Positions 4,534 through 10,208 of a DNA stretch of 10,208 nucleotides are shown in pieces. The position numbers were made by a program, and so were the translations under genes. The stretch is taken from NCBI GenBank assembly GCA_031268615.1, contig JAIRWZ010000016.1:1-10208 (forward strand). The letters run 5' to 3'. The first letter of the stretch is position 1. The number at the start of each line of letters is the position of its first letter. Below the pieces are notes generated by a model. The model was not told where the DNA came from and ran no database searches. It saw only the letters and a list, made by a program, of their open reading frames with translations. Origin of the DNA: Actinomycetes bacterium (GTDB taxonomy: Bacteria; Actinomycetota; Coriobacteriia; WRKU01; WQUG01).

Positions 4534-5155
4534 GACCGATATAACTATTGCGACAGCGCGGGGGATTTGTTTTCTCGCGCTGTTGTGTGTGTTGGCGGCG
4601 CTGTCGATACAGGATGTTCGGACGCAACGTTTACCAAACCGGCTGGTTATCGCTGCGGGTCTGTTGGTCTGGCTGCCCAAGGTAATCGAAGCCATCGTCC
4701 TTCTTTCGTGGGAACCGCTTCTGACCGCGGCCTTGGCAACGGCATTGGCCATCATTGTGCCGATAGTCGTTGAAGTCATCTGGCGTGTGCTGCAACGAAA
4801 GTCCTCACAGAGTGGTCTGGGCGGTGGGGACATGAAGCTGCTTGCTGCTTTGGGTCCTCTGGTGGGAACGGTTTCCTGGTTGCTGCTGCCGTTGGCGGCA
4901 GCGCTCTCTCTGCCGCAGGCGGTGATTGCGGCAATCTCTGGGCAACGGCAAAGACAGGCACAGGCGCAGCGACAGGCGCAAGCACAACAGCAAGCACAAC
5001 AGCAAGGGCAGACACAGACACAGACACAGACACAGTACCAAAGCGAAAGCGAAAGCCAAAGCGAAGGGACCGAAAGGCAGTCGTTCGCCTTCGGCCCCTA
5101 TATTGCTGCGGCAGCAGTTATGCTGTATCTGTTAAAGCTCTTGCCGGGACTCTGA
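4532..5155 (+). CDS. Type IV prepilin peptidase-like (A24 family) protein
   Basis: A 207-residue membrane aspartic peptidase of the kind that trims the leader of type IV pilins or competence pseudopilins. Both catalytic aspartates are present: D28 in LSIQDVRTQRLPNRL (the D-x6-P-N pattern) and D100 in GLGGGDMKLLAALG (the GxGD motif). A C-terminal FAFGPYIAAAAVML segment (185-198) is also typical. Membrane segments lie at about 9-27, 39-58, 63-86, 109-135 and 188-205. The N-terminal methyltransferase/zinc domain of PilD is missing, as in short single-domain members. Residues 138-183 are an unusual Gln-rich, Ser/Glu-ending insertion encoded by hexamer repeats, inside the segment that joins the last helices. 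No Shine-Dalgarno sequence precedes the ATG; the 15-mer repeat overlaps it. No pilin genes are in the window. Its stop touches the stop of the convergent kinase gene. Confidence 0.82.
   Translation: MTDITIATARGICFLALLCVLAALSIQDVRTQRLPNRLVIAAGLLVWLPKVIEAIVLLSWEPLLTAALATALAIIVPIVVEVIWRVLQRKSSQSGLGGGDMKLLAALGPLVGTVSWLLLPLAAALSLPQAVIAAISGQRQRQAQAQRQAQAQQQAQQQGQTQTQTQTQYQSESESQSEGTERQSFAFGPYIAAAAVMLYLLKLLPGL
4943..5080 (+). repeat. Hexamer-based low-complexity coding repeat
   Basis: Within the prepilin peptidase gene. It holds several kinds of short repeat: ACAGGC/ACAGGCG units from about 4954, a 12-base unit AAGCACAACAGC twice in tandem (4980-5003), CAGACA repeated four and a half times (5009-5035), and AAAGCG-like units (about 5040-5066). 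All units are multiples of six, so slippage changes the loop length by two residues without breaking the frame. Confidence 0.85.
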
Positions 5156-7219
5156 CTAAAAATCTTCCGAATCAACAGTAATAGTAATCGTTGTGCCTTC
5201 CGGTTGTTTGGACTGACCGGCAGGAGACTGTTCGACTACGTTGCCCGTGTTATTAACGGTGGTGTACTTCACTTTGACCTTAAAACCAGCATTTCCCAGT
5301 AAGGTCTTTGCGTTTTCTTCAGACAGGCCGACGACCGTAGGGACGGTGACCTGTTTAATTTCAGCTCCCAAACTGATGACGATGTCAACGACGGTACCCT
5401 TTTTGGTCGATACTCCGGCTTTCGGGTTCTGACTGATGACAGTGCCTTTCTTTACCGTAGAGGAATAATCACTGGTTACATTGACGGTAAAACCTGCCGT
5501 TTTCAAGGCGGAGGTAGCTTTTGCCTCTGTCAAATCGGTGACCTTGGGGACCTCTACGGACTGAATGCCATTGGATACTACGACGGTGATTTCCGAGCCG
5601 CGTGGCAATTGGGTCTCGTCTGTCGCCACAGGAGTCTGTTCAATAATCTTGCCCTCTTCGACGTCATCATCATAGCGCTCTTCGCCTACAACAATCTGAA
5701 AGCCGTAGTTCGCAACGGCGGATTTTGCTTCAGTGACCGTCATATTTTTCAAGCCAGGTACCTCAAACAGTTCCGGTCCAGAGCTGATAACGTAATCAAT
5801 GGGCGTAGCCTCACCCTTTGGGTCAATCGCTATGGCGGTATCGCCCCCCGGGTCTTGGCTGATAATCTGACCCTCGGGTATGTCGTCGCTGGATTGGGGA
5901 GTCGATTCTCCCAGCATGAAGACGCCGTCTGTGTCGTTGACAATCAATTCAGCCTCTTCTTCTGTTTTGCCTACGATATTTGGTACGGTCACCGGAGCGT
6001 CAGAGCCCTCAAAGAGACCCAGCTGCCAGCCAGCAATCCCGGCGGCTGCTAATAGTAGCAAGACGACCAGTATCCAAACCCAGGCTTTTTTGCCCGAACT
6101 GTTCCCGCCGCCTGCCCCGCCTCGTCCTGCCGGATTAACGACCTGATAGCCTCCACCCGCGCCACCTCTGGCGCCGTTGCCGGGACCCGCGCTACCGTCG
6201 CCGCCACCCCTGCCGTACAAAGCCGCGTTGTCCAGTTGCGGCATAACGGTCGTCGTGTCCGTCGCTGCCGCCGCGCGGCGTCCTCCAACCGCCGCACCCG
6301 CCAGCGCACCCGCCGCCGCCGCACCCGCCAGCACCTGTGTCTTATCCTCACCGGCGCCCTCGCCGTTACCATGTGCGCCGACGACTGCTTCGCCGCGCAC
6401 GACGCGCAACAAGTCGCGCCGCATGGCCTCCGCCGTCGCATAACGCGCGCGCGGGTCTTTGGCCATCGCGAAACCGATGACCTGTTCCAGCTCTGGGTCA
6501 ATCGAAGGGTTCAGTACCGACGGTCGAATGGCCTGTTCCTGTACTTGTTTCAGCGCAGTGGCAACCGGGGTGTCGCCGTCAAAAGGCATTTTGCCCGTTG
6601 ACGCTTCGTACAACACCACGCCCAGTGAATACAAATCGGACGCGGCGGTCAGGTCGCGTCCCTGCGCTTGCTCTGGCGACACATAGTGAGCAGAGCCCAG
6701 AACCGACCCGGTTTGCGTCATTGTGGTATTACCGGCGCGCGCAATGCCAAAGTCCATGACCTTCACATTGCCATCGGCAGAAATCATGATGTTATGGGGC
6801 TTGATATCGCGATGAATCACATCGTAGCCGTGCGCTACCGAAAGCGCCGACGCAACCTGCGCGCCAATTTCGGCCACCTGCTTCGAGGGCAGGGCGCCGC
6901 GCTTTTCAATAATCGACTTCAGGTCAGTCCCGCGCACATACTCCATCACGATGTAGTACAGCTCTGAACCGGCTTCGCTGACCTCGTGCCCCCAGTCGTA
7001 GATGTTGACGATATAGGGGCTTTGCAAATTCGCGGCCGCCTGAGCCTCTTGACGAAACCGTGCCGCGAACGACGGGTCCGCCACCAGGCGCGCGTGCATA
7101 ATCTTGACCGCAACGTTGCGCCCCAAGGTCTCGTCGACGGCTTTGTAGACGTCGGCCATCCCGCCTGATCCGATTTTCTCTGTCAGCCGGTACCGCCGAC
7201 CAATCAATAGTTCCTGCAC
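5156..7219 (-). CDS. pknB: PknB-type serine/threonine kinase with four PASTA domains
   Basis: A 687-residue membrane kinase. Kinase domain about 10-268: glycine loop GSGGMADVY (17-25), K39 in VAVKIM, E58, HRDIKPHN (136-143), DFG (156-158), activation segment with TMTQTGSVLGSAHYVSPEQ. A Gly/Ala-rich linker spans about 270-378, one membrane helix about 380-403 (WVWILVVLLLLAAAGIAG), then four PASTA repeats (410-483, 484-551, 552-618, 619-687) that bind peptidoglycan fragments outside the cell. It phosphorylates wall-synthesis and division proteins. I chose GTG 7219 because GGGAGGA lies four bases before it; the ATG at 7255 has no ribosome site and adds 12 residues. It lies 166 bases after the RodA-PBP fusion on the same strand, as in the actinobacterial pknB cluster, without a separate pknA. 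Its TAG directly abuts the convergent prepilin peptidase stop. Confidence 0.95.
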   Translation of the reverse strand: MQELLIGRRYRLTEKIGSGGMADVYKAVDETLGRNVAVKIMHARLVADPSFAARFRQEAQAAANLQSPYIVNIYDWGHEVSEAGSELYYIVMEYVRGTDLKSIIEKRGALPSKQVAEIGAQVASALSVAHGYDVIHRDIKPHNIMISADGNVKVMDFGIARAGNTTMTQTGSVLGSAHYVSPEQAQGRDLTAASDLYSLGVVLYEASTGKMPFDGDTPVATALKQVQEQAIRPSVLNPSIDPELEQVIGFAMAKDPRARYATAEAMRRDLLRVVRGEAVVGAHGNGEGAGEDKTQVLAGAAAAGALAGAAVGGRRAAAATDTTTVMPQLDNAALYGRGGGDGSAGPGNGARGGAGGGYQVVNPAGRGGAGGGNSSGKKAWVWILVVLLLLAAAGIAGWQLGLFEGSDAPVTVPNIVGKTEEEAELIVNDTDGVFMLGESTPQSSDDIPEGQIISQDPGGDTAIAIDPKGEATPIDYVISSGPELFEVPGLKNMTVTEAKSAVANYGFQIVVGEERYDDDVEEGKIIEQTPVATDETQLPRGSEITVVVSNGIQSVEVPKVTDLTEAKATSALKTAGFTVNVTSDYSSTVKKGTVISQNPKAGVSTKKGTVVDIVISLGAEIKQVTVPTVVGLSEENAKTLLGNAGFKVKVKYTTVNNTGNVVEQSPAGQSKQPEGTTITITVDSEDF

Positions 7220-7385
7220 AGTTCCTCCCAAGGGTTCCGAGTGCGCCAGCACCATTTTAGTACATATTGAGCATAAGAATGAGTGAGTACGTCCATAACC
7301 GCATTATTTCCATCAGTTGCAGGAACAATTTTCCGACCGGAGGTCGGGTTGCTGCCCGCAGACGGGGCTGATGAGAGACGGTTGT
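7220..7385. other. Intergenic leader between the fusion gene and pknB
   Basis: This 166-base gap on the minus-strand unit holds the 15-mer repeat (7282-7296) and a hairpin CCGACC-GGA-GGTCGG (7333-7347) with no T-run on either side, so it is not a clear terminator. The hexamer TATGTA (minus strand, 7266-7261) lies 17 bases from TACTCA inside the repeat, the same geometry as TATAAT at copy 1, so a weak pknB promoter is possible. Otherwise I see no gene in it. Confidence 0.5.
7282..7296 (+). repeat. 15-mer repeat, copy 4 (between fusion gene and pknB)
   Basis: AGTGAGTACGTCCAT on the plus strand, exact complement of copy 1. Its flanks also match copy 2, giving a 24-base near-repeat from 7278 to 7301 with two differences. 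It lies about 63 bases upstream of the pknB start, in a non-coding stretch. Confidence 0.9.
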
Positions 7386-10163
7386 TCATTTTTGAGCCTC
7401 CAGCGCAGCCTTCAGGATTGGTTGCGCGGCGGGTGCGGCAACGCGTCCGCCTTGTCCTCCGCCTTCAATCAGGACGGCAATGGCTACCACGGGGTTGTCT
7501 GCTGGGGCAAAGCCAATGAACCAGGCGTTGGTAGCCTGCCCCGCGCCCACTTCGGCGGTGCCTGTCTTGCCTGCGACTTCGACCCCCTTGATGGACGCTC
7601 TGGTTCCGCTGCCTGACTGCACGACTTGTGTCATGGCCTTGGTAACCTCTGTCGCTGTGGCAGGTGTGCAGGCTTGCAGCCAGCGTTGTGGCCGGGTTTG
7701 TGTCAGGAGAGAACTGGCGCCGTCGGGTGCGGTAATGCGATCAACGACATAGGGGCGCATGACCGTGCCACTGTTCGCAAGACCCGCTGCTACCAAAGCC
7801 ATTTGGTAGACCGTGGCCTGCGGACCTGCGGGCGAAGTATGTTCGCCAACGGGCTGTCCAATACCCGCCCAGGCAGTTTCCCATTCGGTCATCTCTTTCG
7901 GGTCAGGCATGAGTGACTTTTTGACGTCAAGGTCGAAAGGAATGCGGTGATTAAAACCAAAGCCTTCGGCAGTATTGACCAGACGTTTGCTGCCCAGCTC
8001 GGCGGCAACCTGACCAAATACCGTATTAATTGATTTGGCCGTTGCTGTTTGTAAATCCACAGAAGCATAGCTGCTCTGTTCGAAATTCGTTACCGGTGCG
8101 TTGCCGATGTCCATCGTTCCCGGAGCTGAATAGGTACTGTCAGCGGTGGCCACGTCGTTGGCATAGGCGCCCGTCAGGGTGACGACCTTAAAGGTCGAGC
8201 CCGGCGCTAACAGACTTTGACGGGTGCGGTCCAAGAGGGGCGCGTCCTTGTTGTTCTGAAGTTTGCTCCAGTTTGCGTCGATGTTGTTGGGGTTATAGGT
8301 CGGCCAGGAAGCAGAAGCCAATACCGCGCCGCTGCGTGGGTCTAAGGCGACGACGGCTCCCTTTCGTTTGCCCAGAGCTTTGACGGCGGCGTCCTGCACC
8401 TTGCTGTCCAAGGTCAGCACGACGTCATCGCCCGGCACGGGTCGCCCTACCGCGGCGTCAATTGCGTCACGCCAGTCTGAAAAGGTGCGTGTTCCAATCA
8501 GAGCGTCGTTTAATGAGGATTCCAAACCTGCCCGTCCGTAGCGTGTCGAATGATAACCCAGCAGGTGAGCAGCATAGGAACCCCGTGGGTAGTTGCGGAC
8601 ATAGGTCACGGCGCGTCCCGACCCTTTTTCGGATACGCGGGGTGCGGAATCTGCCAGTACGACATTGTCACGTGTCAAAATCTTTCCCCGGGGGTTACGT
8701 GCTTCCAGCGTCAGGTTGCGGGTGTTATAGGTCGAGTTGTTCAGAGCTTTTGCGTTGATGACCTGCAACCAGGTCAGGTTGCCAATCAAAACGGCGCACA
8801 TCAGTGAAAAGAGGACAGCGAGCGTTGTCAAGCGGCGTCCTAAGGCAACGCGGCCAAGGATGGACGTACTCACTCCGACGGTTTTTAATTCTGATTCAAC
8901 TCCGGTGGTCTCGTCCCCTGCGCGCAGAAGCAAGGCCAGTATCAAAAACGTTGAAATCATGGACGAGCCGCCGCGCGACACGAAGGGAATGGTGACGCCG
9001 GTCAGGGGAATCAGGCGGGTCACGCCGCCAATGATTACGAAAATCTGAATGCCCAAGCTGGCGACCAGGCCAGTGGCGGTAAATGCCGCCATGTCGGATT
9101 TTGCGCGCGCCGCGATGGACAGACCGCGGTATATCAGCACCAAAAAGCAGAGGATGATGACCGCGCCGCCCAAAAGACCCAGCTCTTCGCCAATGCTGGC
9201 GAAAATGAAGTCGGTATCGACGTTAGGGATACGCGTGGGCATGCCGCGGCCGGGACCGACTCCGAACAGGCCGCCTGCCGCGAAAGCAAAGAGGGATTGC
9301 ACCAGCTGGTAGCCCTTGTGGGCAACATCAGCAAAGGGGTGCAGCCATATTGCGACGCGGGACTGGACGTGCCCGAACATAAAGTAGGCGGCGACACAAC
9401 CGCCGGCGAACAGCCCCAGTCCGCAGGCGACGAAACTGAGTCTGCCGGTGGCGGCGTATATCATCACCAGAAATACGCCGAAGAACAGCAGCGATGAGCC
9501 CAGGTCTTTTTCGCCAATCAAAATAAGAAGCGAGAGCGCCCACATGAACAGCAAGGGTGCCAGAGTGCGCAGATTGGGGAGGTTGATACCGAGGACGCGT
9601 CGGGTGGACAGTGACAGCATTTCGCGGTTTTCGGCCAGGTAAGCGGCCAGGAACAGGATAATCAGAATGCGGGCGACTTCGCCGGGCTGGAAGGAAACGC
9701 CAGCGATAGAGGTCCAGATACGCGAGCCGTTGTACTCTTTGCCGATGACGGGCAAGAAGGGCATGAGGAGCAAAAAGATACCGCCCAGCATGAGCAGGTA
9801 TTTATAGTTGGCCAAATGTTCCAGCGAGGGAACGACGAGCAAGGCCACTATCATTACGATGATGGCCAGAAACAGCCAGATGATTTGATTCATGGCGAGC
9901 TGGGGTATCAGGCGCGTGATAAAGGCCAGGCCTGTGCCGGACAACATAAAGGCTACGGGCATCAGCACCGGGTCGGCGCCGGGCGCCAGACGGCGCAATG
10001 ACAGGTGAGCGCCGGCAAAAAGTAAGAACAGCGAGCCGGGCACGGCCAGATACTGCCAGGAAAAGTCGCCGCCGGCCTGTGTGCTGACCAGCGCGAACAG
10101 CAACGATACTGGCAGGGAAGCCGCAAAGAGCAGCGCCAGTTCGGTGTTGCGACGGCTGCTCAT
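7386..10163 (-). CDS. RodA/FtsW glycosyltransferase fused to class B penicillin-binding protein
   Basis: A 925-residue fusion of the two wall-elongation enzymes normally made as separate proteins. Residues 1-415 are a SEDS polymerase with about ten membrane segments; PNVDTDFIFASIGEELGLLGG (314-333) holds the catalytic Asp (D318) and SRGGSSMISTFLILALLL (396-413) is the family's last motif. After a linker (416-443) a further membrane helix (445-462) leads to an outside transpeptidase: S656-TFK (SxxK), S711-IN (SxN) and K866-TG (KTG). The first half polymerises lipid II into glycan strands, the second cross-links them. The reading is one open frame with no stop. In Actinobacteria rodA and pbpA are adjacent in pstP-rodA-pbpA-pknA-pknB, so this looks like a fusion of neighbours. 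The start ATG overlaps a possible upstream TGA as ATGA. The linker encodes a copy of the 15-mer repeat. Confidence 0.93.
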   Translation of the reverse strand: MSSRRNTELALLFAASLPVSLLFALVSTQAGGDFSWQYLAVPGSLFLLFAGAHLSLRRLAPGADPVLMPVAFMLSGTGLAFITRLIPQLAMNQIIWLFLAIIVMIVALLVVPSLEHLANYKYLLMLGGIFLLLMPFLPVIGKEYNGSRIWTSIAGVSFQPGEVARILIILFLAAYLAENREMLSLSTRRVLGINLPNLRTLAPLLFMWALSLLILIGEKDLGSSLLFFGVFLVMIYAATGRLSFVACGLGLFAGGCVAAYFMFGHVQSRVAIWLHPFADVAHKGYQLVQSLFAFAAGGLFGVGPGRGMPTRIPNVDTDFIFASIGEELGLLGGAVIILCFLVLIYRGLSIAARAKSDMAAFTATGLVASLGIQIFVIIGGVTRLIPLTGVTIPFVSRGGSSMISTFLILALLLRAGDETTGVESELKTVGVSTSILGRVALGRRLTTLAVLFSLMCAVLIGNLTWLQVINAKALNNSTYNTRNLTLEARNPRGKILTRDNVVLADSAPRVSEKGSGRAVTYVRNYPRGSYAAHLLGYHSTRYGRAGLESSLNDALIGTRTFSDWRDAIDAAVGRPVPGDDVVLTLDSKVQDAAVKALGKRKGAVVALDPRSGAVLASASWPTYNPNNIDANWSKLQNNKDAPLLDRTRQSLLAPGSTFKVVTLTGAYANDVATADSTYSAPGTMDIGNAPVTNFEQSSYASVDLQTATAKSINTVFGQVAAELGSKRLVNTAEGFGFNHRIPFDLDVKKSLMPDPKEMTEWETAWAGIGQPVGEHTSPAGPQATVYQMALVAAGLANSGTVMRPYVVDRITAPDGASSLLTQTRPQRWLQACTPATATEVTKAMTQVVQSGSGTRASIKGVEVAGKTGTAEVGAGQATNAWFIGFAPADNPVVAIAVLIEGGGQGGRVAAPAAQPILKAALEAQK
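8860..8874 (-). repeat. 15-mer repeat, copy 5 (inside the fusion gene linker)
   Basis: The minus strand, which is the coding strand, reads AGTGAGTACGTCCAT. It is translated in frame as part of G-V-S-T-S-I at residues 430-435, between the last RodA helix and the PBP membrane anchor. This is the only copy within a conserved gene and lies in its least constrained part. Confidence 0.9.
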
Positions 10164-10208
10164 GGCGTGGTCATCCCGTCTTCGATGTCAGTCCCGTTAA
10201 GGGGTGTG
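10160..10208 (-). CDS. Possible 3' end of an upstream gene (partial)
   Basis: One minus-strand frame is open to the window edge and ends ...DIEDGMTTP with TGA overlapping the fusion gene's ATG (ATGA), the usual sign of translational coupling. A second frame is also open and stops at 10171-10173, so the choice is not certain. By the known actinobacterial gene order the neighbour should be the PP2C phosphatase PstP, but 15 codons cannot show this. Confidence 0.35.
   Translation of the reverse strand, partial: TPLNGTDIEDGMTTP

Noticed and set aside
4943..5080. Phase variation by repeat slippage in the prepilin peptidase gene
   Set aside because: The repeat units are 6 or 12 bases long, so slippage changes length but cannot switch the frame off.
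6049..6501. A 150-codon Arg-rich minus-strand frame inside the kinase gene
   Set aside because: It is a shifted reading of the G+C-rich linker of the PASTA kinase; the kinase frame has full domain support.
7333..7347. Terminator between the fusion gene and pknB
   Set aside because: The 6-bp hairpin has no T-run on the minus strand, so termination there is not supported.
1887..8874. CRISPR array made by the repeated 15-mer
   Set aside because: The copies are kilobases apart, in both orientations, one in a coding region, with no regular spacers.

Overview
The window looks like the chromosome of an anaerobic actinobacterium of medium G+C content. Two things point there. The minus-strand block (end of an unknown upstream gene, then a RodA/FtsW-PBP protein, then a PknB-type kinase with PASTA repeats) matches the actinobacterial pstP-rodA-pbpA-pknA-pknB cluster. 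Rubrerythrin points to an anaerobic lifestyle. The medium G+C content and the fusion of RodA with its PBP make a Coriobacteriia relative my best guess, but this is inference and was not checked against any database.

Layout. Plus strand: the 3' end of an ABC-F-like ATPase (1-140); a promoter with an inverted-repeat operator (202-237) driving a PadR regulator (303-740) and a HAAS-type multi-spanning membrane protein (769-1881); a Nudix hydrolase with no canonical start codon at its natural N-terminus (1965-2408); a type II toxin-antitoxin pair, RelB/DinJ-like antitoxin plus MazF/PemK-like toxin (2511-3144), in a more A+T-rich stretch; rubrerythrin (3307-3861); tRNA-Arg(CCT) (3962-4037); a SlyD-like FKBP prolyl isomerase (4082-4507); and a type IV prepilin peptidase-like protein with a Gln-rich, hexamer-repeat insertion (4532-5155). 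Minus strand: the PASTA kinase (7219 down to 5156), the RodA-PBP fusion (10163 down to 7386), and the last bases of an upstream gene. No gene-free stretch exceeds 300 bases.

The most unusual signal is a 15-base word, AGYGAGTACGTCCAT, present five times in 10.2 kb in both orientations. One inverted pair lies just after the HAAS gene, one copy contains the start codon of the prepilin peptidase gene, one lies between the fusion gene and pknB, and one is read in frame exactly in the linker between the RodA and PBP halves of the fusion. Chance cannot explain this. The pattern (short, conserved core, either strand, gene ends and permissive coding sites, inverted pairs) is like DNA uptake sequences of Neisseria or Pasteurellaceae, which have not, to my knowledge, been described in this kind of organism. 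A regulator site, a promoter element, or debris of a small mobile repeat are the alternatives. A genome-wide count would decide.

Functionally, the minus-strand block is a cell-wall elongation and signalling module: the fusion would polymerise and cross-link peptidoglycan, and the kinase would sense wall fragments and phosphorylate wall and division proteins. The plus-strand genes are a mix of stress, housekeeping and accessory functions with no single pathway.
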